From assembly GCF_000308295.2 (NCBI RefSeq), contig NZ_HG326655.1:114763-178762 (forward strand): a DNA stretch of 64,000 bases. The letters are read 5' to 3'. Below the pieces are notes generated by a model. It saw only the letters and a list, made by a program, of their open reading frames with translations. It searched no databases and had not been told where the DNA came from. The DNA is from Afipia birgiae 34632 (GTDB lineage: Bacteria; Pseudomonadota; Alphaproteobacteria; Rhizobiales; Xanthobacteraceae). A program made the translations under genes and the position numbers. How positions within the stretch are numbered: position 1 is the stretch's first letter; each line of letters begins with the position of its first letter. This document shows, one piece after another, positions 38,242-46,713 of the stretch.

Positions 38242-38271
38242 GACCGGAATGACGTCAATGTCATTCCGGTC
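38242..38271 (+). repeat. Perfect 12-base inverted repeat
   Basis: GACCGGAATGAC-gtcaat-GTCATTCCGGTC forms a perfect 12-bp stem with a 6-base loop between two VOC genes. There is no T-tract, so it is more likely an mRNA processing or stability hairpin, or a dispersed repeat, than an intrinsic terminator. Confidence 0.8.
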
Positions 38272-38358
38272 CCCGGGGGCGCAACCAATCTCTACACCCG
38301 CGCGTTTCATGCCGCGTGGGCGCAAGCCGAAACCATCGTGATGCAAAGGAGTGCAGCC

Positions 38359-38748
38359 ATGTTGAAAACAAGCCATGCATTCAGCGGCTTCTCGACCAAT
38401 GACATCGGCAAAGCGAAGGAATTTTACGGCCGCACGCTGGGACTTGAAGTGTCCGAAGAGCACGGAATCCTGAACCTGCATCTCGGCGGCGGCGCCGATG
38501 TGCTGATCTATCCAAAAGCCAACCATGCGCCGGCGACATTCACCGTGCTCAATTTTCCCGTCGACGACGTCGACAAGGCAGTCGACGAGCTTGTTAAACG
38601 CGGCGTCCATTTCGAGATTTACAACGATCCCGGCATCAAGACCGACGACAAGGGCATCTCCCGCGGTAACGGCGGCCCCACCATCGCCTGGTTCAAGGAT
38701 CCCGCAGGCAATATCCTGTCCGTGCTTGATATCAGCGGCACAATGTAG
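38359..38748 (+). CDS. VOC family protein
   Basis: A 129-residue glyoxalase-fold protein ([52 protein letters not shown]). ATG at 38359 follows AAAGGAG by 7 bases. Separated from the previous gene by 142 bases that contain the inverted repeat at 38242-38271. Likely part of, or appended to, ArsR module B. Confidence 0.86.
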   Translation: MLKTSHAFSGFSTNDIGKAKEFYGRTLGLEVSEEHGILNLHLGGGADVLIYPKANHAPATFTVLNFPVDDVDKAVDELVKRGVHFEIYNDPGIKTDDKGISRGNGGPTIAWFKDPAGNILSVLDISGTM

Positions 38749-38777
38749 CGCCCAGACGACCGATGAGGGAGACCGCC

Positions 38778-39155
38778 ATGACGTCGCACGGCCATTTTCA
38801 CTGGAACGAACTCGTCACGCCCGACGCCAAACGCGCCATGCAGTTCTATCAGACGACCATCGGCTGGACGTTCGAGCCGATGCCGATGGAGGACGGCGCC
38901 ACCTACTGGGTCGCCTATGCCGGCGGCGAAATGGCCGCGGGAATTTTCCCGACCGATCGCCCGGCGTTTGAGGGCGTTCCGGAAGGCTGGATGTCATATC
39001 TGGCGGTGGACGATGTGGATGCGCGCGTGAAGACCGCTGTCGCGGCAGGCGCGCAACTGATGCGGCCGATTTTCGATGTGCCGCATGTCGGCCGCATCGC
39101 GATCCTGACCGAACCCGGCGGTGCCGGAATCGGGTGGATCACGCCGGTCTCCTGA
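38778..39155 (+). CDS. VOC family protein
   Basis: A 125-residue glyoxalase/bleomycin-resistance type protein (FHWNELVTPDAKRAMQFYQ, SYLAVDDVDARVKTAVAAG, AILTEPGGAGIGWITP). ATG at 38778 follows GAGGGAG; an in-frame ATG at 38763 is less well placed. The third VOC gene in a row here, and the last gene of the run before a convergent small gene. Confidence 0.86.
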   Translation: MTSHGHFHWNELVTPDAKRAMQFYQTTIGWTFEPMPMEDGATYWVAYAGGEMAAGIFPTDRPAFEGVPEGWMSYLAVDDVDARVKTAVAAGAQLMRPIFDVPHVGRIAILTEPGGAGIGWITPVS

Positions 39156-39161
39156 CCGGGT

Positions 39162-39341
39162 TCAGGCCGAAATATCGAGATTGCCGCCGACGCCCGGCGG
39201 ATTGTTCGCGGCTGGCTGGAGCAATTGCAGCACCGATCTTTCCGAATCGATATTCTGCTTCATGACGCTGGTTGCGATCTGCTGCTGGGTGCTGGCAGCC
39301 TGCATGGCCATCATGCTGCTAACGATGCTCATTACGTCCAT
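39162..39341 (-). CDS. Small YjfB-like putative motility protein
   Basis: A 59-residue protein: MDVMSIVSSMMAMQAASTQQ, then QIATSVMKQNIDSERSVLQL and a Pro/Asn-rich end. This pattern fits the YjfB (putative motility protein) family, known only by association with flagellated bacteria. GGAGAG lies 7 bases before ATG 39341. No flagellar genes are in the window. Confidence 0.7.
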   Translation of the reverse strand: MDVMSIVSSMMAMQAASTQQQIATSVMKQNIDSERSVLQLLQPAANNPPGVGGNLDISA

Positions 39342-39431
39342 GGAAACGCACTCTCCGCGACTCAAGTTGAGTGAACCTAGCGGGAGGCGGTTAACAAACT
39401 TTAGCTGGAGGGTTCTGCCACGCGCGGCGAA

Positions 39432-40310
39432 TTAGCGCGTCGGGACCGGCTTGTCGCCACGATAGTCATAGAAACCGCGCTGCGACTTACGGCCGAGCCA
39501 ACCGGCTTCGACATACTTCACCAGCAGCGGGCACGGGCGATACTTCGAATCGGCCAGTCCCTCGTGAAGCACCTGCATGATCGACAGACAGGTATCGAGT
39601 CCGATGAAATCGGCAAGCTCGAGCGGCCCCATCGGATGGTGCGCGCCGAGCTTCATGGCGGCATCGATCGCTTCGACGTTCCCGACGCCCTCATAGAGGG
39701 TGTAGATCGCCTCATTGATCATCGGCAGCAGGATGCGGTTGACGATGAAGGCCGGGAAATCCTCCGAAACGGCAATCTGCTTGCCCATCGCGGTGACGAA
39801 CTCGCGGGCAGCGTCGAACGTCGCGTCGTCGGTGGCGATGCCGCGAATCAGTTCGGCCAGCTCCATCAGCGGAACCGGGTTCATGAAATGGATGCCGATG
39901 AATTTCTCGGGCCGGTCGGTCGAGGCCGCCAGCCGGGTGATCGAAATCGATGACGTGTTCGACGCTATAATCGCTTCGGGCTTCAGCACCGCGCAAAGAT
40001 CGTGGAAAATCTTGCGCTTGATCTCTTCCTTCTCGACCGCGGTCTCGATCACGAGGTCGCAGGCCGCGAGCCCGTCGAGACTCTCGGCCGAGACGATTCT
40101 GGCGAGAGCCTTCTTATGCGCGTCTTCGGTAATGGTCTTCTTGGTGACCTGACGCGTCAGGTTGCCATTGATGGTAGCCATCGCGGACTTCAGGCGATCG
40201 GCGGACACGTCGTAGAGCACGACATTGAAGCCGGCGAGCGCGGCAACGTGTGCGATGCCGTTGCCCATCTGCCCTGCCCCAATCACGCCAACCGTCTTGA
40301 TCGCTGCCAT
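39432..40310 (-). CDS. 3-hydroxybutyryl-CoA dehydrogenase
   Basis: A 292-residue NAD-dependent 3-hydroxyacyl-CoA dehydrogenase: Rossmann motif VGVIGAGQMGNGIAHV, ASNTSSISIT, catalytic His in GIHFMNPVPLMELAEL, and a C-terminal helical domain with HPMGPLELADFIGLD. It oxidises or reduces 3-hydroxybutyryl-CoA in butyrate/PHB or beta-oxidation metabolism. ATG at 40310 was chosen because homology begins there. It follows etfBA in the same orientation. Confidence 0.94.
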   Translation of the reverse strand: MAAIKTVGVIGAGQMGNGIAHVAALAGFNVVLYDVSADRLKSAMATINGNLTRQVTKKTITEDAHKKALARIVSAESLDGLAACDLVIETAVEKEEIKRKIFHDLCAVLKPEAIIASNTSSISITRLAASTDRPEKFIGIHFMNPVPLMELAELIRGIATDDATFDAAREFVTAMGKQIAVSEDFPAFIVNRILLPMINEAIYTLYEGVGNVEAIDAAMKLGAHHPMGPLELADFIGLDTCLSIMQVLHEGLADSKYRPCPLLVKYVEAGWLGRKSQRGFYDYRGDKPVPTR

Positions 40311-40469
40311 TCGCTTCCGGTCTCTGTGGTTCTCGGTCTCAGGATACGGCAATCACCTTGCCGTCTCCTCTTTAACATTACGTCAAACACCGGCCCGGGT
40401 TTCGGAATTCCCGCCGGCCGGTGCCTAACATAACATGTTCCGGGCGCGTCGTGCGCCCGGATGTCGGTC

Positions 40470-41405
40470 TTATAGTGCAGCGGTCAGTTCAGGCACGACC
40501 TGGTAGAGATCCGCGACCAGGCCGTAGTCCGCGACCTGGAAGATCGGCGCGTCTTCGTCCTTGTTGATCGCAACGATCACCTTGGAGTCCTTCATGCCGG
40601 CCAGATGCTGGATCGCGCCGGAAATACCGATGGCGATGTACAGCTCAGGCGCGACCACCTTGCCGGTCTGGCCGACCTGCCAGTCGTTTGGCGCATAGCC
40701 AGCGTCCACTGCAGCGCGCGAGGCACCGACGCCGGCGCCCAGCTTGTCCGCCAGCGGCTCGATGTACTTGGTGAAGTTCTCACGGCTCTGCATGGCGCGG
40801 CCGCCGGAGACGATGATCTTCGCCGAGGTCAGTTCGGGACGATCGCTCTTGGCGACTTCCTCGCCGATGAAGCTCGACAGCGCCGGATCGGCCGCAGCCG
40901 CGGCGTTCTCGACCGATGCGCTGCCGCCGTCGCCGGCAGCGGCGAACGTCGACGTGCGCACGGTGATGACCTTCTTGGCGTCCTTCGACTTCACGGTCTG
41001 GATGGCGTTGCCGGCATAGATCGGCCGCTCGAACGTGTCGGGCGAAACCACCTTGATGATTTCGGAAATCTGCATCACGTCGAGCAAGGCAGCGACGCGC
41101 GGCATCACGTTCTTGAAACGCGAGGTCGCAGGCGCGACGAATGCATCATACGATCCGCCCAGCGAGACAATCAGTGCGGCCAGCGGCTCGGCCAAATCGT
41201 GCTCAAGGCTCGCGTTTTCGGCGAGCAGGACCTTGGTGACGCCCTTGAGCTTCGAAGCCGCTTCAGCGGCAGCCTTGGTGCCCTCGCCGCCGCCGGCCAC
41301 GAGAACGTGAACCTCGGCGCCAAGCGCAGCCGCAGCCGTGAGCGCCTTGTTGGTGGAATCCTTCAGGGTGGCGTGGTCGTGTTCGGCAATCAGCAGTGTG
41401 GTCAT
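40470..41405 (-). CDS. etfA: Electron transfer flavoprotein subunit alpha
   Basis: A 311-residue subunit holding FAD: N-terminal ETF domain, and a C-terminal FAD domain with [34 protein letters not shown] and [18 protein letters not shown]. With EtfB it passes electrons from acyl-CoA dehydrogenases to ETF-ubiquinone oxidoreductase. Its ATG overlaps the etfB stop by one base (TGATG). Confidence 0.97.
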   Translation of the reverse strand: MTTLLIAEHDHATLKDSTNKALTAAAALGAEVHVLVAGGGEGTKAAAEAASKLKGVTKVLLAENASLEHDLAEPLAALIVSLGGSYDAFVAPATSRFKNVMPRVAALLDVMQISEIIKVVSPDTFERPIYAGNAIQTVKSKDAKKVITVRTSTFAAAGDGGSASVENAAAAADPALSSFIGEEVAKSDRPELTSAKIIVSGGRAMQSRENFTKYIEPLADKLGAGVGASRAAVDAGYAPNDWQVGQTGKVVAPELYIAIGISGAIQHLAGMKDSKVIVAINKDEDAPIFQVADYGLVADLYQVVPELTAAL

Positions 41406-42151
41406 CAGAGCGCCCCCGCTTCCTTGAGTTTCGACACCAGTTCAGCGACGTCCTTGACCTTGACGCCAGCCTTGCGGCCCGGGGGCTCGGTTGTCTTGAG
41501 GACCTCGAGGCGCGGCGAAAGGTCAACGCCGAAGCTGTCGGCAGCCTTCTCGTCGATCGGCTTCTTCTTCGCCTTCATGATGTTGGGAAGGCTCGCATAG
41601 CGCGGCTCGTTGAGACGCAGGTCGGTGGTGACGATTGCCGGTCCCTTGACCTTCACCGTCTGCAGACCGCCGTCGACCTCGCGCGTGACCTTGAAGTCCG
41701 ATCCGTCAACTTCGAGTTTGGATGCGAACGTCGCCTGCGCCCAGCCGAGCAGCGCAGCCAGCATCTGGCCGGTCTGGTTGCTGTCGTCATCGATCGCCTG
41801 CTTGCCGAGAATGACGAGGCCCGGCTTTTCCTCTTCCACGACAGCCTTCAGAATCTTGGCGACGCCAAGCGGCTCGACGTTGCTGTCGGTCTTCACGAGA
41901 ATGCCGCGGTCGGCGCCCATGGCGAGGCCGGTGCGGATCGTCTCCGACGCCTGCGCCGGTCCGATCGACACCACCACAACCTCGGTCACCTTGCCGGCCT
42001 CTTTCAGGCGCAGGGCTTCCTCGACAGCGATTTCGTCGAAGGGATTCATCGACATCTTGACGTTGGCGAGCTCGACGCCCGTTCCGTCGCTCTTGACGCG
42101 AATTTTGACGTTGTAGTCAACGACGCGCTTAACCGGCACCAGAACCTTCAT
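41405..42151 (-). CDS. etfB: Electron transfer flavoprotein subunit beta
   Basis: A 248-residue AMP-binding subunit: [35 protein letters not shown], and the recognition loop region [15 protein letters not shown]. First gene of the etfB-etfA pair, followed by the hydroxybutyryl-CoA dehydrogenase gene. ETFDH is not in the window. Confidence 0.97.
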   Translation of the reverse strand: MKVLVPVKRVVDYNVKIRVKSDGTGVELANVKMSMNPFDEIAVEEALRLKEAGKVTEVVVVSIGPAQASETIRTGLAMGADRGILVKTDSNVEPLGVAKILKAVVEEEKPGLVILGKQAIDDDSNQTGQMLAALLGWAQATFASKLEVDGSDFKVTREVDGGLQTVKVKGPAIVTTDLRLNEPRYASLPNIMKAKKKPIDEKAADSFGVDLSPRLEVLKTTEPPGRKAGVKVKDVAELVSKLKEAGAL

Positions 42152-42284
42152 CGGTTCCCCTTCGTCCTGAAATGGTTGATCACATCCACTTTAAAGCGGT
42201 TGGCGGCGGAACCTAATGGTCCCGCCAATCCGGGTCAACGCGCGAAAAACTAGAAATACAGGAAGGTATACCTAATACGCGCGA

Positions 42285-42857
42285 TCACCGGTTTTGTCCC
42301 GGTACCCAAAGCACATCGCGGGCACCGTTGTCATTGACCGAGCGGCCGGCCACGAACAGAAAATCCGACAACCGGTTCAGATACTGCACGGCTGCATCGC
42401 TCACCGGCTCGTTCGGCTGGGATGCCAGTTCCACCACCATCCGCTCCGCCCGGCGGCAGACGGTTCTCGCCAGATGCAGGTGGGCCGCAGCCGGTGTTCC
42501 GCCAGGCAAAATGAACGAGTTCAGCGGCGCCAGATCGGCATTCAGCACGTCAATGTCCTGCTCGAGACGCTCGACCTGCGTGGCCAGCACGCGCAGCCGT
42601 TCGGCTTTGCCCTCTCGCTGCGGCACCGCGAGATCGGCGCCGAGATCGAACAGGTCGTTCTGCACCCGGCCAAGCATCGCATCGATAGCCGGGGCCTGCA
42701 CCAGATGAAGGCGGGCCACGCCGATCACGGCGTTGGTTTCATCGACGGTTCCATAGGCGCTGACACGGAGATCGTACTTCGCACGGCGCTCGCCGCTGCC
42801 GAGCGCCGTGGTGCCGTCATCGCCGGTGCGTGTGTAAATCCGGTTGAGAATGACCAT
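42285..42857 (-). CDS. PduO-type cob(I)yrinic acid a,c-diamide adenosyltransferase
   Basis: A 190-residue ATP:corrinoid adenosyltransferase of the PduO/MMAB fold: ATP loop IYTRTGDDGTTALG, the helix SAYGTVDETNAVIGVARL, and the C-terminal CRRAERMVVEL...LNRLSDFLFVAGR. It forms adenosylcobalamin for mutases such as methylmalonyl-CoA mutase. Genes for etfBA and hbd follow downstream in the same orientation after a 133-base gap. Confidence 0.94.
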   Translation of the reverse strand: MVILNRIYTRTGDDGTTALGSGERRAKYDLRVSAYGTVDETNAVIGVARLHLVQAPAIDAMLGRVQNDLFDLGADLAVPQREGKAERLRVLATQVERLEQDIDVLNADLAPLNSFILPGGTPAAAHLHLARTVCRRAERMVVELASQPNEPVSDAAVQYLNRLSDFLFVAGRSVNDNGARDVLWVPGQNR

Positions 42858-42903
42858 CGCGTTGATCCGTTGTCGCGGTTGAAGTCCCGTCCGCCCCCGT
42901 CAA

Positions 42904-43101
42904 TCAGCTCCTGCCGAGCGCCCAGACGGCAAGCATGGCGATGACGATGGCGATAAACTGAAACAGCACGCGCAGCCGCATCAACCGTTGCGAGGTGTTG
43001 GGCGAGCCGCCGCGCATCATGTTGAACAGGCCGAGCAGCAGCACGATCGTGACCGCTGCCAATGCGATGGGGAGAGCTATGCTTGAGAGGAACGATGTCA
43101 T
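42904..43101 (-). CDS. HIG1-like twin transmembrane protein
   Basis: A 65-residue protein with two hydrophobic helices (about 7-27 and 44-61) joined by a basic loop with NTSQRLMRLRVLFQF. This matches the bacterial twin-TM/HIG1 hypoxia-induced group, associated in some bacteria with respiratory oxidases. ATG at 43101 follows a GAGAGGAACG region. It lies 46 bases ahead of the adenosyltransferase gene and probably heads that operon. Confidence 0.8.
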   Translation of the reverse strand: MTSFLSSIALPIALAAVTIVLLLGLFNMMRGGSPNTSQRLMRLRVLFQFIAIVIAMLAVWALGRS

Positions 43102-43171
43102 GAGGGGTACATAACACCGGCAATGGCCTTGCGCCATCGCCTGGCCGAAAATGCCGGAGAGCACCTTTTCG

Positions 43172-43327
43172 CTGGTGTGGCGGTCCGCAAGCCCGCACGG
43201 CGATTGCGTTTGCGGGCTTGCAGACCGAAACCACACCAGCATTATATTTTGCCAGCGTCCTCCCGAATCCGAAGTTCGCTACCGGGGTTGTTTGAAATAC
43301 GCTGAACTCCGGATTCGGGACATTGGC
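43172..43327 (-). repeat. Double-hairpin intergenic element, inverted copy 4
   Basis: The two hairpins occur in reverse order and orientation. TGGTGTGG-c-GGTCCGCAAGCCCGCA pairs with TGCGGGCTTGCAGACCGaaaCCACACCA; the linker is gcattatattttg; then CCAGCGTCCTCCCGAATCCG pairs imperfectly with CTCCGGATTCGGGACATTGG. The stem tip differs from other copies but stays complementary; the second hairpin is degraded at its tip. It sits between the divergent twin-TM and BrkB genes. Confidence 0.85.
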
Positions 43328-43387
43328 CGTACATGACTTTGGGTGTCCGGCGCGGTAAATCATGGATGTGATGAATCAGGGTGAAAC

Positions 43388-44272
43388 GTGAGGCTGCTCC
43401 GAGACGCCTTCAATATCGCACTCGATGCGTTCTACACGTTCCTGGCCGATGACGGCTGGGCGATCGCCAGTCATATCGCGCTGTCGGCACTGATGGCGCT
43501 GTTTCCCTTCCTGATCGTCATTACCTCCCTTGCCGGCGTATTCGGATCCAAGGACCTTGCCGACCGGGCTGCTGAGATGATGCTGGAGACCTGGCCCTCG
43601 CAGGTCGCCGATGCCCTGTCCGGTGAAATCCACAATGTGCTGACCCAGTCGCATAGCGGGACGCTGACCGTCGGCCTCGTGCTCGCGATCTACTTTGCCT
43701 CGAACGGCGTCGAGAGCCTGCGCGTCGGCCTCAATCGCGCCTATAGCGTGGTCGAACAGCGCAGCTGGTACTGGCTGCGCCTTGAATCGATCGGCTACAC
43801 CATGGTCGCCGCGGTCATGTCGCTGGCAATGGCTTTTCTGATCGTGCTTGGACCGCTTTTGCTCGCCGCCGCGCGGCGTCACATTCCGCTTCGGATCGAG
43901 CCGAACGAGGATCTGCTGACGATCCTGCGCTACGGCTTCACCATCGTCGCGCTGATCGTCGCGCTGGTGATCCTGCACAAATGGCTGCCGGCCGGGACGC
44001 GCCGCATGCGCGATATCCTGCCAGGCATCGTGGTCACGATGATTGGTTCGCTGGCGGCCGGCATCGTGTTTGGAAAATATCTTGAGCGCTTCGCCAGCAA
44101 TTACGTCACGACCTATGCCGGCCTTGCATCGGTGATGATCGCGCTGGTGTTTCTATATTTCATCGCGGCGATTTTCGTCTATGGCGGCGAACTCAACGCG
44201 TCGATCGTCAAGTGGCAGAACTCTAACGCCGCGTTGCGTGAAGAAGCGCCGTCGCCAGCGCGCGCGGGCTGA
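43388..44272 (+). CDS. YihY/BrkB family membrane protein
   Basis: A 294-residue inner-membrane protein with six predicted helices and the YihY signature regions GWAIASHIALSALMALFPFL and YFASNGVESLRVGLNRAY. The family was once mislabelled ribonuclease BN; the actual role is unknown, though transport has been proposed. A GTG start at 43388 with GGTGAAAC upstream. Its 3' end overlaps the convergent kinase gene by 50 bases. Confidence 0.87.
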   Translation: MRLLRDAFNIALDAFYTFLADDGWAIASHIALSALMALFPFLIVITSLAGVFGSKDLADRAAEMMLETWPSQVADALSGEIHNVLTQSHSGTLTVGLVLAIYFASNGVESLRVGLNRAYSVVEQRSWYWLRLESIGYTMVAAVMSLAMAFLIVLGPLLLAAARRHIPLRIEPNEDLLTILRYGFTIVALIVALVILHKWLPAGTRRMRDILPGIVVTMIGSLAAGIVFGKYLERFASNYVTTYAGLASVMIALVFLYFIAAIFVYGGELNASIVKWQNSNAALREEAPSPARAG

Positions 44273-45536
44273 CCGGCTTGGTCAGGAACGCGTCGGCGCC
44301 TGCCGCGCGCGAGGCCTCTTCATCCTCCGCACGGCCTGACACGCCGATGATGGCGATGCGCCCACGCGCCCCTTCGAGCCCGCGGACACGCCTGATCGCC
44401 TCAACGCCGTCGATGCCCGGAAGCACCATGTCCATCAGCACCGCATCGAAATCGCCTTGCGCGATCCGCTCAGGCGCCGCTTCGCCGCGCCCGATGAATT
44501 CTGCCCGATGGCCGAGTTCGGTCAGAATGGCGTTGAGCACAACGCGGCCGAACGGATTGTCCTCGATGCTCAGAATGCGGAGGCCTTGCGACGGACGCGG
44601 CGGCATCTCCGATCCCGACGCAGATTGCAGTCCCTTGGCCCGCTTCACCGCAACGGTCAGCACAAACGTCATCCCTCCGCCGCTGCGCTGGGTCGCTGTG
44701 ATGTCGCCCCCCATCGCACGGGCCAATTGCTTGACCGACGACAATCCAAGGCCCGCACCACCGAAGCGGGAGGCGATGCTGACGTTGGCCTGCGAGAATG
44801 GCTTGAACAGCCGCCTGATCTCCGCGAGCGAAAGGCCGATGCCGCTGTCGGATACCTCGAAGGCAATGCCGAGCTTGTCCCCCGAGCCGCCGTTCGCCGA
44901 GACCTTGAGAGCCACCGTGCCCTGCTGGGTGAACTTGACCGCATTGTCGACCAGGTTTTCCAGCGCTGCCCGCAACCGCACCGGGTCGCCGATCACGAAA
45001 ACCGGCAGTTTCGCAGCGATTTCGACCTGCGATCGCAGCCCCTTCGCGGCGGCGCGGCCGGCCAGCGAATCTCCGATTGCCCGTGACAGCGCCTGAAGGT
45101 CGAAGAAATCCTGACGCACCGCGAGCCCGGCGCTGTCGTGGCGCGCGGCGTCGACGAACAGTGTTGCCAGCGCGGCCAGATGTTCCGCGCCGACCTTGAT
45201 CGTTTCGACCCAGCGCCGCTCGCGTTCATCAAGTTCGGACGTCGCCAGCAGCGAACTGATCGCCAGAATACCGGTCAGCGGCGTGCGGACCTCGTGGGCA
45301 AAAGCAGCCAGCGCGGCCTCGACGATGCGCGATTCCGGCTCCGGCCGTTTGACGCGTGGCCTTACCGGGGGCTTGGCGGCAGCCCTTTTCAGAGGAGCCT
45401 TGTTCAGAGGAGCCTTGTTCAAAGCGGCCTTTTTTGGAGCCGCCGACTTCGCCGTGCGCGCCGTCCGCGCAGGCGTTTTCGCGCCACGCTTGACGCGCGT
45501 CTTCAGGCTACGCTTGACGCGCGATTTCGCCGCCAT
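44223..45536 (-). CDS. Soluble hybrid histidine kinase/response regulator with H1-like tail
   Basis: A 437-residue protein without membrane or PAS segments. Residues 1-70 are a histone-H1-like Lys/Ala/Pro/Arg tail (about 24 basic residues). Then come a HisKA domain with the phospho-His in AFAHEVRTPLTG, an HATPase domain (VDNAVKFTQQGT, DSGIGLSLAEI, FGGAGLGLSSVKQL) and a C-terminal receiver (SIEDNPFGRVVL, phospho-Asp in VLMDMVLPGIDG, Lys in LTKPVS). Signal and partner are unknown. ATG at 45536 is preferred over the one at 45569. The tail contains a 15-base tandem repeat. Confidence 0.9.
   Translation of the reverse strand: MAAKSRVKRSLKTRVKRGAKTPARTARTAKSAAPKKAALNKAPLNKAPLKRAAAKPPVRPRVKRPEPESRIVEAALAAFAHEVRTPLTGILAISSLLATSELDERERRWVETIKVGAEHLAALATLFVDAARHDSAGLAVRQDFFDLQALSRAIGDSLAGRAAAKGLRSQVEIAAKLPVFVIGDPVRLRAALENLVDNAVKFTQQGTVALKVSANGGSGDKLGIAFEVSDSGIGLSLAEIRRLFKPFSQANVSIASRFGGAGLGLSSVKQLARAMGGDITATQRSGGGMTFVLTVAVKRAKGLQSASGSEMPPRPSQGLRILSIEDNPFGRVVLNAILTELGHRAEFIGRGEAAPERIAQGDFDAVLMDMVLPGIDGVEAIRRVRGLEGARGRIAIIGVSGRAEDEEASRAAGADAFLTKPVSPRALATALLHATRR
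45388..45432. repeat. 15-bp tandem repeat within kinase tail
   Basis: Two perfect units of TTCAGAGGAGCCTTG and a third degenerate one (TTCAAAGCGGCCTTT) encode NKAPLNKAPL-like steps in the basic tail of the hybrid kinase. In-frame unit length means copy-number change would lengthen or shorten the tail without a frameshift. Confidence 0.85.
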
Positions 45537-45601
45537 GATTCCCCACCCATCCGGCACCCAACATGACATGCCGGAGGCTGTCGAGTCACGCTACGGCGGG
45601 T

Positions 45602-46480
45602 TTAAGACGGGTTAATACCAACAAGACGCCGCACCTCGGCCGGCGTCGCCCCGCTGGCCCGCAAATCCCGGAGCGCCGTGGACCGTGTCGATTTCGACAG
45701 CTTCTGCCCGGCATCGTCCAGCACGAGGGCATGATGGCGGTAAACCGGCTGCGGCAACCCGAGCAATTCCTGCAGCAGGCGGTGCACGCCCGTCGCCCAG
45801 AAGAGGTCCTGGCCCCGCACGACGTGGGTGACGCCCTGCAAAGCGTCATCAATCGCCACCGCCAGATGATAGCTCGTGGGCGTATCCTTGCGGGCCAGGA
45901 TAACATCGCCCCATTGTTCGGGCCGCGCCAGCACGTCGCCGGTTTCGCCGTCAGGGCCTGCCCCCTGCTCGGTCCATGTCAGGGTTCTGGCGCGCGCCGC
46001 CGCAGCAGCCATATCCAGCCGCAGGGCATAGGGCGCTCCTGCGCGGAGTCTTTGCGCGCGCTCCACCTCCGCCAAATGCCTGCCGATGCCGGGATAGAAC
46101 GGAGCACCATCGGGATCGCGCGGCCACGCTCCCGAACGCTCCTTTTCCTCGACCATGCGGGCAATCTCCGTACGGCTTTCGAACGCCGGATAAAGCAGGC
46201 CGTCACGCGAAAGCCGCTCGACCGCCTCACGATAAAGCGCGAGGTGTTCCGACTGCCGCCGCACCGGTTCTTCCCACGAGATCCCGAGCCACGCGAGATC
46301 CTCGTAAATCGCCTGCTCGTATTCCGGCCGACAGCGCATCGCGTCGATGTCCTCGACCCGCAGCAGCATCCGCCCGCCGCTTTGCCGCGCCAGATCGAAA
46401 TTCAGCAACGCCGAGCGCGCGTGGCCGAGATGGAGAAATCCATTCGGACTTGGCGCGAAACGGAAAACGGGTGGCGGCAT
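45602..46480 (-). CDS. gluQ: Glutamyl-Q tRNA(Asp) synthetase
   Basis: A 292-residue class I synthetase core lacking the anticodon-binding domain: FRFAPSPNGFLHLGHARSAL (HIGH-type HLGH) and KLSKS near the end. GluQRS attaches glutamate to queuosine in tRNA(Asp). ATG at 46480 gives the conserved N-terminus; the in-frame ATG at 46546 lies inside the adjacent repeat element. The intact length and both ATP motifs indicate an active enzyme. Confidence 0.93.
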   Translation of the reverse strand: MPPPVFRFAPSPNGFLHLGHARSALLNFDLARQSGGRMLLRVEDIDAMRCRPEYEQAIYEDLAWLGISWEEPVRRQSEHLALYREAVERLSRDGLLYPAFESRTEIARMVEEKERSGAWPRDPDGAPFYPGIGRHLAEVERAQRLRAGAPYALRLDMAAAAARARTLTWTEQGAGPDGETGDVLARPEQWGDVILARKDTPTSYHLAVAIDDALQGVTHVVRGQDLFWATGVHRLLQELLGLPQPVYRHHALVLDDAGQKLSKSTRSTALRDLRASGATPAEVRRLVGINPS

Positions 46481-46506
46481 GGTTCGATCCTGTTCGACGC
46501 ATGCTG

Positions 46507-46668
46507 CTAGTGTCCTGAATCCGAAGTTCGCTTCATTTTGCAGCACCTTCCGTAGCGAACTTCGGATTCAAAAGGACACTAGAAACTATAATTCTAGTGT
46601 GGCTTTGGTTCGCAAGTCCGCAAAAGAACGCGATGTAGAATGATGCAGACTTGCGAACCGCCACACTA
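46507..46668 (+). repeat. Double-hairpin intergenic element, copy 3
   Basis: The best-preserved copy. Hairpin 1 pairs CTAGTGTCC-TGAATCCGAAG...CGCT with AGCGAACTTCGGATTCA-aa-aGGACACTAG. The linker is aaactataatt. Hairpin 2 pairs CTAGTGTGGC-ttt-GGTTCGCAAGTC with GACTTGCGAACC-GCCACACTA. It fills most of the space between the divergent gluQ and alkA-like genes, within 31 and 46 bases of their starts, so promoters must lie in or be formed by it. Confidence 0.92.
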
Positions 46669-46713
46669 CAACAATTGCACTCGCGTCCGATTCCCTTCAT
46701 GCTCACAAATTCA

